DNA from: Collybia mongolica
Taxonomy: Eukaryota > Basidiomycota > Agaricomycetes > Agaricales > Clitocybaceae
NCBI GenBank assembly: GCA_013420905.1
Contig: JAAXNY010000008.1
Span: 1,426,001-1,490,000, forward strand
Reading direction: 5' to 3'
Length of the DNA: 64,000 nucleotides
The position numbers and the translations under genes are program-made. Shown here piece after piece: positions 25,201 through 35,060 of this stretch. Position 1 is the first letter of the stretch, and the number at the start of each line of letters is the position of its first letter. The notes beneath the pieces were generated by a model. It worked only from the letters and a program-made list of their open reading frames with translations. It was not told the origin of the DNA and searched no databases.

Positions 25201-25241
25201 TGAGGGGAGCAAAGCCAAAGAGGACGTCACGTGTTTGTGGG
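25201..25241. promoter_or_regulatory. 41-bp shared promoter, F-box gene / HFI1
   Basis: Only 41 bp separate the divergent start codons. Both 5' UTRs must be minimal, overlap, or lie within the opposite gene's coding region. Confidence 0.5.
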
Positions 25242-26240
25242 ATGTCTCTTTCATCGACGTCGACGATCAAGCAGCAACTGGAGACGCTTCTTGGAAAAGC
25301 CAAGGCGGACGAGTACTTTGAGGCGCTGACCCGGTTCGTCTGTGGGAGATGGTCGCGGACTGAATTCGACGACGCGATCCGCCAGCTGCTGGATGCGCCG
25401 AGCCTGGTTCAATTGCACAACGCCCTCGTCATCTCCTTGTTTGATGCCACCACCGCTCACAAGCCCCCTGCCACCCCTCCGCCTGCTGCTGCTGCTGCTG
25501 CTCCATCAAAGCAGCCCCCGCCCCCCAAACGTCGTCGCATACAGCTGCCATTCCAGGGCGACCCCAACGAGTCCCGCAGTCTCCGCTCTGCCCGTCTCAA
25601 GCGTTGGACTCTGGCCGTCGGCAAACGTGAGCGCGAACGCATACATGCCCTCGCCACCACCACCACCGCCACCACCAACGACCCCCCTCGTCCCCTCCCC
25701 ACCGACGAGATTGCCTCTGAGCGTGCCATCGTTCTCCTCCCCGAGCGTGGCGATCCTCCAGGCAGCCGTCTCCCCGTCCACCTCTACTCCATCACCCGCG
25801 CACCCACCCCGCAGCACATCGCTGATCGCATGAACCTCATATGCGCACAGAACAACCTCGGCCCCCCCAGCCGCAACGTACCCGCCCTCATGAACCTCGC
25901 CTGCGAGGCAAAGCTCAAGCAGCTCATCACACACGCCCTCACCCTCACCTCTGCTTCCAACGCCATATCCTCCATCGCACCCGTCAGAGACCCAAACCGT
26001 CCCCCGCCCGTCCTCGACACCGCAGCCTTCCACACCCTCTTCACCCTCTCCCCCGCCGACCTCCCCAACAAGAGTGCCACCGCCATGCGCCTCGCCCTCG
26101 GAGAGACCGACCTCGTCGACGACGACGACCATGACATCGTCCTCTTGAAAGACAGAGAAGTCAGGGACCAGCGATGGCAGTTTATCGCCCTCCTCGCAGA
26201 GCGCAGCACCGTCAGAGATTCCCTGCGCGGTATTCGATGA
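25242..26240 (+). CDS. HFI1: SAGA coactivator subunit Hfi1/Ada1
   Basis: Intronless gene for 332 aa. Hfi1/Ada1 is a core structural subunit of the SAGA histone acetyltransferase complex in the nucleus and pairs through a histone fold with Taf12. The N-terminus (IKQQLETLLGKAKADEYFEA, LTRFVCGRWSRTEFD) is the conserved Hfi1 start. The histone-fold-like segment lies near residues 190-245 (QHIADRMNLICAQNNL, LMNLACEAKLKQLITHAL). An Ala/Pro-rich linker sits around residue 85 and a basic KRRRIQLPF follows. Start at 25242 is the ATG just before the conserved segment. Confidence 0.85.
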   Translation: MSLSSTSTIKQQLETLLGKAKADEYFEALTRFVCGRWSRTEFDDAIRQLLDAPSLVQLHNALVISLFDATTAHKPPATPPPAAAAAAPSKQPPPPKRRRIQLPFQGDPNESRSLRSARLKRWTLAVGKRERERIHALATTTTATTNDPPRPLPTDEIASERAIVLLPERGDPPGSRLPVHLYSITRAPTPQHIADRMNLICAQNNLGPPSRNVPALMNLACEAKLKQLITHALTLTSASNAISSIAPVRDPNRPPPVLDTAAFHTLFTLSPADLPNKSATAMRLALGETDLVDDDDHDIVLLKDREVRDQRWQFIALLAERSTVRDSLRGIR

Positions 26241-26318
26241 CGTCGATACTCCCACCATTAATCAACTCTTTTTTTTTTTTTTAATTTTTTTTTGCATTTG
26301 TACGTCATAAGTAGAACC

Positions 26319-27735
26319 TCACACCAATACGACTTTGTTTCTCTGACACCGAGAACCATCACCTGACCTCCCAACGCGTCCGGTCCGAGACGCGAATTCA
26401 ACACCAGCAGAATCTAGAACTCTTGTCAGCAACAACCCCTTGTAAACAAACTCCACGGACCGTTCATTGAGGAGCCACGCAACATCCCCTGTTTTCTCCG
26501 GTCCATACCACATCAAAGCAGACATGTGTTCGTCCCTTTCATACGTCTCTCCCCCATGCGACGCACCAACTTCCTCCAACTCCCTGCTCAGATTGTAGAT
26601 CTCAATCCGTTCCAATCTATACTTCCGTGCCGCCCGCATAAGCATCTCCAACAGCCGCCCAAATCGCTTCGCAGGACACCGCAGCCGCGTCACCAACAGC
26701 GTCCTCGGCCCAGACGGTTGAACCTCCATAGTCCACGTCGCAAAGACCACATCCTCGTCGACCCGAACGCCAGTCCACTGGCCAGACACGATCCCATAGT
26801 GTTTCGTGTCCGGGAACTCGGTCATGAAGAACTCGAACCGCCTGTGCTGAAACGCTGCCACGCCCCCGTTCGGGAGAAAGGCAACCGAGACCGGTGCCGT
26901 CTTTGATGCTTCCAACGTCCCGGCAATGCCCTCTGCATCGCGCTCCCAGAGCTGCAGCACCCTATTCTCGTCCAGCCACGTCCAGTCCAAGGATGGCCCC
27001 TCCCTGGCTTCCGCGGAGCCGACTAGCTCCCGCGGGACACTCCATGTTGTCGAAACAGGGTCCACCACAACCCATCCTTCCCCGCCCGGCACAATCCCAC
27101 AGCGCCGGTACACGTCCCTCCCAATGTCGCTCCACAGCGCCGAGAACCACCCATCGCCCGCGTTCTCAACCCTCGCAGGCGGCGCGCCCCACTCTTGAGG
27201 GAACGTAGGCAGGAGCTCCTCCGCCGCTAGTACCCAGTGCAGCAACCTCATCATGTGTTTAGCGTAGCCCTTCTTTCGGTTCGCAAGCGGCGTAAACACA
27301 GACGCAATACCGTAACAAGCCACTTTTTCTGGCTCTGCACCATGACCTCTGGTGGATCGCCAAACCATGCCTTCACGGCGGAATCTGCGCGTCAGCAGGT
27401 CCTTGAATTAGCCTCTAATTATACTGTAGACTATTTACACGCACGTTTCGCATGAGCAGACAAAAGCCAACGAAGTTGGGTCACTCCTCTCTGCCAAAAC
27501 CCTGTACTCCCCGAAATTTTAAGTGTTCGCCCACTGGGGGAAACGGGTTTGCTGCGCACCAAGTGATCAGCTTCCCATTCACAGCATTCTCAAATTTGTC
27601 TGTAAACGCGTCGCGTGCCAGGTACTCCTCCTCAGTCATGCCTCGTGCCCATTGCACACAGGTTCTTCGCCGCGATTCCGTTATCTGTTCGGATGTCGCG
27701 ACGAACAGCGAAAGGGAAGACAAGCTAATCGCCAT
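26319..27735 (-). CDS. LYC1-like N-acetyltransferase
   Basis: Two exons (27735-27508 and 27401-26319) give about 436 aa. The N-terminus (LFVATSEQITESRRRTCVQW..GMTEEEYLARDA) and YGIASVFTPLANRKKGYAKHMM, a GNAT acetyl-CoA-binding loop of the R-x-x-G-Y-A type, match fungal LYC1, which in Yarrowia acetylates lysine. The C-terminal half has WTWLDENRVLQLWERD and ends basic. Substrate here is unproven. The 106-bp intron (27507-27402) is about twice as long as its neighbours and could hide a small extra exon, so the junction near residue 76 is uncertain. Confidence 0.75.
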
Positions 27736-28255
27736 CGTACCGTCAGGATCAAGTTATCAGTAGCACAGCCACTGTATTCCTAAGGGAGCCCAAAAATCTA
27801 GCTGTATTTTATTTCCAATTCATGACATTGGTTATACACCGAACTAACGAGCGCGTCTCGCCGCCCTGAATGACACAGAAGAACCGTAAAAAAAATAAAA
27901 CAAGGGTTTCTGAGCTCAAAAGCAGGTGTTGTATCCACACAAAATAAGAACCGGTTTTGGTCGTAAAAGTGTATTTAAAAAAAAAGAGAGACCAAGCAAG
28001 TTTATCGCGGCACAAATACAGGTGATGAACCGAGGATGGGGATGGGGATGGGGATGGGGATGGGAACAACAGCAGGAATGTGGGTGATGATGCAAGATGA
28101 TGGTGGGTAATGGGTAATGGTCAGACAATGCAACGAGGCACAAAAATCGAGAATGATACATAAACGAACAGGATCGGAACCGATGATTGGGCAGGGGGAG
28201 GGATGGATGGGCAGTAATCAGTCGATGCGATTTGGTGAACAACAGCAAGGTGATA
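27736..28255. other. Intergenic with G-rich hexamer repeat
   Basis: 520 bp between two minus-strand genes: promoter of the LYC1-like gene and 3' region of the AT-hook protein gene. Holds the GGGGAT repeat listed separately. No gene seen. Confidence 0.5.
28034..28064 (+). repeat. GGGGAT tandem hexamer, possible G-quadruplex
   Basis: Four GGGG runs and a fifth GGG run spaced by AT (28038-28041, 28044-28047, 28050-28053, 28056-28059, 28062-28064). Such spacing can fold into a G-quadruplex in the plus strand. Confidence 0.85.
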
Positions 28256-31031
28256 TTAAATATTCAGTGGGGGGACAGACGAAAAAAAATTGGTCCGCTG
28301 AGCTGAGCTCGAGCTGCGGGTTTTCAAGTTGGGGTGGTGGTGGTGGATATGGTGTTGGTGGTGCTGCTGTTGATGGTGGACAGGTCCACAGCTCTTGCGC
28401 TTCAGTTTGCGCTCCCTCCGCAATTCCTTCCGACTTTTGTGTGGATGGTTGTTATAATTATGGTGGGGGGGCGCATGGTTGGGGGGCGGCATGTTGGTTG
28501 GGGTACGGTCGCCATCGCAGTCGCGGACAGGTAGGATGACAGGAGAAACGTCCATTTTGCGAGAAAACTTCCTGCCTTTCCCCTTATTCTGCCACAGCAT
28601 CGTACTAAGCGGGCTGGCTTTCATCATGCTACCATAGTCTGTGCTAGATGCTGGTGGGTCCGAACCCCACCCTGGCCCTTCACTGACTGACCCGGGTTCA
28701 CAGGTGTGACGGAAAGCTCCAACGGAGATGAGATCCCAACGGCTGAAGGATTTCGATGGTTTCCGCGAGTCGCCGTCGGTCAAAATGCTCTGAGAGTCGG
28801 CGGGCTCAGCATCCAAAAAAGACGCTTCCAAGACATCATTAAGGTCAACGATCTCAGAAGCACCCATTTCAGGTGACGTTGTGCCAACCTCTTCGGGAGT
28901 GGGAGTGTGTTGGAAAGACGGAAGGCTCGATGAAGAAATCGAGTTTTTTGGTGTCATGAGATGCTTGCATAGAATATGCTCGACCTAAGTAATACGCCAC
29001 TGATTAGAACAACCAACAGGCGGCAAAGCGGAGATAAGAGCAACGTACGCTACTGTAATGGGAAAGTGACGCTCCCCGACCACGGCGGAATCTCGGATGT
29101 GGGGAAGGAATCTCTTTGTGCGAATCATCAATAATTGCCTTCCGGACCTCCTTGACAAGCTCAAACTGGCCGGTGCGCGGTCCACCAACGCCTGAAGAAG
29201 ACTGACTATAGCTCTTAGTAGTGCTCGATTCAAACTCGTCGTGATCGTCCGAGTCCCAGAAGACTTTCCCAGAGAGGATATCTGCCGGTTTCGGCGAGTC
29301 CAGGCTGTGGGAGCCAAACGGCATACGATCCCGGGGCCCTGGGCTAACGGTTGGACTCATGGTGGACATGGGGTTGATCGCAGAGACGCTCAAAGGAAGA
29401 TTAAACAGCCTCATGGCACGCTCGTTGGGTAAGTCGTCGTCTCCAACAAGCTCTTCATCTGTTGTCTCCCCATCACCACCATCTGCGTCTTCCTCATACC
29501 CTCCATCATCAGGATCGGAAGTGGACATCTCGATATCACTCTCTTGGCTTGGCGATGCACTAGTCTCTGCCACAAATTGAGCCGCGTTGGCCTCAAAGTC
29601 CATGTCCAGAATGCCCTGCCCATCTCGGAACCCATTGGTGAACACAACCTGTCCATCCCATCCCTCTGTGACCTCAAAGGCAAGGTTATCAGGGTATATA
29701 GGGGGGAGGCTGGCGATAGACGATTCTCCGTAGGACATTGACTCAAGATCAGACTGGTCGCCGTCATCACCTCCATTGTCACTGGAAGTCGACGATGAGC
29801 CGTCGTTGCCCTCCGAGTCTGATAGGTTGGCGAAGAATAGATCCGCATCAAAGCTTGACTCGTCGTCGTCTTCCGACCATCCAGTAGCAAGGCCAACGTA
29901 GCCTTCGCCAGCCCGTCTATCATCTGTTTCTTCATCATCTTCATTATCCTCAACTTGTTCATCATCTTCATCCTCTGTCGCATCTGAGTCAACGTCCATC
30001 TCGACGTCGCTGGGACCAGCGCTCTTCTGGCGAGGTCTGATTACCCATGCATTGTGTGGATCTCTTTTCTTGGAATTCTCTTCGCCTAAGAGTTCGCGCT
30101 TAACACGAGCCCGATCATGGATCTCTGATAATATGAAATTTTCCTCCTCCGCCTCGATGGATGAATCGCTATCGCCGAAGCTTGATAAGCAGTCGTCGGA
30201 TTCGGATGAGGACGACGCGCGGGATGATAGAGCAGACGCTGATACGAAAGTCGGGAACTGGCCCGACTGGGCATCATCATCATCAAAGCCATAGTGCTGA
30301 TCAACATCACTAAGATCGGACGATTCGCTGGTAACAACCCGCCTGCGCTTTGTCGAGGCGGACTTTTTGATGATGGCGCCCTTGACCTTGTTGGAAGGCC
30401 GGGAGCCAGAGAGTTTTTTCACTTTGGTGTTCTTGAACGATTGTGATGGATATAATGGGAACGTGGTTGCCGCGTGGGCGTTGGCTGCCGATCTTTCGGC
30501 GAGTTCACGCGCAGCGACGACCGCCTTCGGAGGGCGGCCGCGGCGCTTTGGATGGGGGGCAAATGGGATTTGAGATGTGGATGGCTGGGGGGCGTACGGC
30601 TTTCCTGGAACTGAAGAGGAAATAGTGTTTTCCTCGTCGTTTTCGAAGGAGAACGTCATCTCTTCGATATTTTTGAATTTCGTGGTTGCAGTTGGGGGTG
30701 CCCGGCGTTTTCCTAGCATGCTTTGAGGAACGGTGAGTTTGATTTTCAAGGAAGGTAGAACAGGTTTGAGAGAAGGGACTGGAGCCGATGAGGAAAGATT
30801 GGATCGCGAGGCAGATGCCGCATGAAGTGCAGTAAGCTGGGACATGGTGAGTGGAATAGGAAGAGCTCTCGGCTTGTTGTCGCAGGTACACTCCCCATCG
30901 CAGACTGGACATATATCGCTGTCCTCTTCGTCGTCGACAGAGAATGGATTTGCGACGGCGCCTACGGTATGGGCGGGAGGAGAGGAGGGAGTCTGTTGTT
31001 TTGGGAACGCTATGGAACGAGGACGGTTCAT
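28256..31031 (-). CDS. Acidic AT-hook nuclear protein, uncharacterised
   Basis: Two exons (31031-29049 and 28984-28256) give about 903 aa. Near the N-terminus CPVCDGECTCDN is a compact Cys cluster likely to bind zinc. Around residue 165 KRRGRPPKA is a classic AT-hook, followed by lysine-rich stretches (KVKKLSG, KKSASTKRRRVV) that would serve as nuclear signals. The middle is very acidic and Ser-rich (DATEDEDDEQVEDNEDDEE). The C-terminal tail is His-rich. I recognise no enzymatic domain. A role in chromatin or transcription is an inference from the AT-hook. Start at 31031 chosen as the first ATG before the Cys cluster. Confidence 0.75.
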
Positions 31032-33593
31032 GTTAGTCGACAGAATCGAAAGATCAGAGAGGAAGGCGAGAAGAAATTGTATTGAAAGATATGACTTGGA
31101 CTTGGAGCATCGTAAATGATAGATTGCAACAAGAAAAAGAGCACAAAAGCCATGCCATTCAACCCTGGCGATGTGGATGGGGCATTGGCGCGTGTGACTT
31201 GTTTTTTTCGGAGCCGTATACAACGAAGAGGGAAAAAGACATACCAGAGAAACGATTTTTTGCCATCTATGGGTGCTGTGGAACATGGGGAAACGATTAG
31301 ATCCAGGATTGCGTCGGGGGTAAGGAGAAGGGCAGGATTGCGGCTAGTTGCCACAGAAATGGGTCACTGAGGGAGGTGCAAATTCGACTTTTTGATGGAA
31401 ATTTATCTCGCGGCCTCAGGGTCCTTCCCGATCCAGAACTCGTCCGTGAGTTGATCTGATAATCGTTCATAAAATTCCAATCCGACACGCGACCCGCATG
31501 TCAATAGTCCATGAGATCCTCACCACCCAGAGTTCATCTATGTAGACATTCCTGACATAGCCCTTTTCAGCCAGGTCCAAGGTCTCGAGGTCCAATCATC
31601 GTGCAAGGAGGCAATATTTCGGACTCATGTCAAAATTATCATCATCAGATCCGGTCGAGCTACTTTTTTCTTTCTTTTTTTTTCTCTCTAAAGCTTGTAC
31701 AAGCGGACTTAACAGGCCCATCTACGCTTGTTTAGACTCCTTCTTCCCTCCAAGATTGGCCCCGTATGTCACACGACGCCTGCTACGCTGGTGCGCTCGG
31801 CCAACGTTGGGGTAAACTCCCCAGGCATCGCTGCCCTGACCATTTCACCGCCAGTCGAACTGTGGCAACATGTTCACATACACGTTGTCGATCTGCTGAC
31901 ACTGTTTTTTAACCATCACCTCCTTCTCTCGCTATCTCACAATGAAGATTATGCTCCGCCCCTGAGGAACGTCCATCGGGGACGCTCGCACCATATACAG
32001 CGCGACTCTCTGTCATAGATGGCTCCGATATGCCTTTCCGCGATCGATGAACTCTCAATCAAGCCTTCCTTCATTCCTCTTAACGTCCCTCCTCTACGTA
32101 TCTGGGCTTTTACGAAGCCAAGCCACAACACTCATGCTCGAAACTTCGGCGAAATACGCCAATCATATTACTGAGTGCTAAACATAATCTCCAAGCGTTT
32201 CTCCATCCAGAAATTCTTCATCCACACCTTCTCAGTTTCCGGTCCGTCTGTGAAGGGCTATGTCCGTGGTCTGCCCCACTTCCGTTGTCCGCTATGTACC
32301 ATATGTAATTATTGACGCCCGAGTTCGGACAATATCCGTCGAATAATACAAAACTCCACCTTCTTACACCATGCAACTGCCTCCGCTGCATAGCGCATAT
32401 ATATCATGCGATAACATCTCAAAACTACTCCCAAGGCTCACACCGAATAGAAATGCACTACCATACTCCAGCACTTTCTCTCCCGCCCCAGTACCCAGCT
32501 ACTGTTCTCCGATTGTCTCTATATGGACCTCGAATCTTACAACGCTTCAGACTCTGGCGGCAGTTTTGCGAGAGTATTTGAAAAATTGTGATCGCGTGAC
32601 CTCCAACCAGCCTTGACTGAGCTCTTCGACATCCCCATTAAACCTAGCTTTCCCCCAAATGATCAAGTTGGCCCTAATCGAATTTCCTTGGTTTTGCTCC
32701 ACCTAATGGCAGATCCTTCTTATACCTAAACATGGAGACAGATTACCACTAATTGATCGTATCCTCGCGTTTGCAGCAATCACGTATCTTCTGCATGTTC
32801 AACTTGCGGTGCCGTCATTACTTGCAAACTTCGACCCATTCGCGCCGTATCCGTTCATGAGCTACTCCATGCCGTGCCCAACAATGTTCTACAAATAAAA
32901 TTTGTCCCACCTCCCCATCCTCCAAAAAAAGCGTAGCTCTGCCGTGACTCCCAATTGCATCCCTCAGCCCTGTACTGAATAAACCTCAATCAACCCACCC
33001 TATAATCATTCCTTTCCACCAGTGATTACCTATGCGGGAAGTTACATGATGTACAAGTACATTCTCCTCGTGGAAAGTGGATACAACAAATACACAAGGG
33101 GGTGGGATCATGCCTGTTTTTGCGATGAAAAAGTATTAGACCCTCGGGTGAGACAAGCGTTTAGGGTATTGATATCTATCTACCTTCACTAATGGAAGCT
33201 GGCGCTCGGTAAGGAATTACCTCGGTGGACCAGCGAGGAGCGCGAAGATGTGAAAGCGCTCTGGGGCTCGCCTTCTAACTTACCGCTAGGAAGCTAGAAA
33301 CTAAAAGATGAGCATCCGAAAACCGGGCGTGATCGCTGTGTCCCACTGGACTTCGCCCCATACTGTCCTGGCCAAGCGCAGTGTTTCGGCGCTACACACA
33401 CGCCCGTACGAGATCAAGGTCGGCCGCCAGGTGATCCAGTGTGCAGAGAATGGCTGCGTACAAAGACCTCGACTGCGGCTATGTCAGCTTCGGCGTAAAA
33501 TCGTGTTATCGGAGCCCTGAGGAGACACCCGGATACGAGGACACCACACGATACTTATACACACACGCATGGTATGAAGCACACCTCCATGCT
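31032..33593. other. Gene-poor stretch, nothing recognised
   Basis: 2.5 kb with only short open frames in all six frames, none protein-like to me. Left end is the promoter of the AT-hook gene. Could hold a non-coding transcript or decayed sequence; nothing specific can be supported. Confidence 0.4.
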
Positions 33594-34250
33594 TTAATAT
33601 AGATACTGGGAATAGAACCCTTCGAATAACATGTCAGTACATCTCTTGTGGCAGCTACATGTTTGTTGGGCTGGGAAATAGTGGTAAGGATCCCCATCTT
33701 TGGCGACTCGAATCGCGAATTCCTCAATCACATGTGCGTTTGAGACGGGAGGTGTTGGGGGGGTGAGGTAAAGATGGGCGCGAACCCGGTACGTATATTT
33801 GTAAATCATTACGCAAGTGATTATTTCGGCCGAGGGAAAGTGGGTTTGATAAAATTTCAGAGCTGATGCCATATCTAGAGGGTTTCTACCCGTGTCCTGA
33901 GATTCGTTGAATAAGGATTCAGTTCGGATGACGTGAAATTCATGTGAAGGAGTAAAGCCATCTTGGGCGAAGTAAGGTCAAACCTTTGCCGCAGGCATCG
34001 TGATGGCGCCAGCGTTAAGCTTATGTTGTGAAAGTCCGAGAGGTATGTTACGCCACAAGCAACACCATTGACTGGTCATACATTTGAGTAATAGCCGAGT
34101 GTCAAGCTTAGTAGGTTCTACATACGGGGTTCGTACGGTCATGCCTTGAGCGGGTCCAGAGTATTTACTTTGGTCACCGTTTTCACCAAGGCGATGTATC
34201 GACGTTATGTTGGGGTAGAAACCAGGAAAGAGGGCCTTTACTTGCGCCAC
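33594..34250 (-). pseudogene. Decayed protein-like frame with one TGA
   Basis: One minus-strand frame stays open from 34250 to 33594 apart from a single TGA at 33980-33978. It reads like real protein on both sides of the stop: VKALFPGFYPNITSIHRL before it, DGFTPSHEFHVIRTESLF and FYQTHFPSAEIITCVMIY after it. Protein-like stretches further upstream (around 34520 and 34340) suggest further exons. I cannot name the family. The TGA fits a CGA-to-TGA change, so it is probably a recently dead gene or element, although exon boundaries around the TGA cannot be excluded. Confidence 0.4.
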
Positions 34251-35060
34251 CTGTTGAAGTAAGTTGAAATGATAACCTTATGAGAAGTCCAGAGGAAAGA
34301 TGTTGTACACCGTTCTGCATAGTCTGCTTGATGATCATACATGTACTACCTTCGAGTAAGATTTCTTTCACACTTTCCCTGGGTGGATTCCATACAGTAT
34401 GATTGGATTGCTCCTAATCCACAACTCAGCTACTTGTCACTCATTGCGACACCATCGTTTGTGGCAGATGACGTTGGGGTCGATGCAAGCTTGATGTAAG
34501 ACTCAAGGTGTCGTTCTAGTTGCCTTGTTTTAGAACAAATTGCATTGACTTGCACGGTGCATATGGCTATGTCTTCAAGCCCTATAGTCCATATCCCTAG
34601 TACTCAGGTGCATGAGCAAGAGACGACCGATGAAGCGTGCACTGTACCTGAAAAGGTGGGAAACACAGCATATATATACACTGATTGACGGGGATCTCCC
34701 TGCTAGGAAGATCATTACAGGCGCCGTATGCAACGGCCCTGAGGCCTGAGGCCTGAGTACTGAGTTCCCATAATGAGCTTGAAGTATATAAGTATAGGTC
34801 GGTTGATGTCCACATGGACCAATAAAAGAGTGCGGATGACAGAATATGCGCATATTTAGATTAGATTTTGGATTCCAAACAGTTGCAAAGGGATGAGGTG
34901 CTTTCTAGCAAATCTAACCTCATAGCAAGTACATAACTGCAGATTCCGAGTCTAATGTGGTCACTTCCTCATCTTCATTCTCTTCCCGTTTGCCGTGAGT
35001 TTCGCTGTCATTACACACCACTTCAACGTATATAACCAATAGTCATAGGGAACACTCAAC
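34251..35060. other. Upstream region of MET5
   Basis: Promoter side of MET5. Contains possible upstream remnants of the decayed minus-strand frame and a short GGCCTGA direct repeat near 34738-34756. No supported gene. Confidence 0.4.

Noticed and set aside
23542..25254. Single uninterrupted 570-aa F-box protein
   Set aside because: The unspliced frame turns into low-complexity Ser/Pro in the middle, while the two small introns give a natural protein sequence; the 25254 start would also overlap HFI1.
25441..26140. Pro/Thr/Ala repeats in HFI1 as a tandem-repeat element
   Set aside because: Codon-level low complexity of a linker, not a DNA repeat array.
25506..26258. 250-codon minus-strand Gly/Val/Glu-rich frame
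   Set aside because: Antisense shadow of the Pro/Ala/Thr-rich HFI1 coding sequence.
34737..34756. GGCCTGA direct repeat as an insertion footprint
   Set aside because: Only about three short copies, no element next to it; most likely simple slippage.
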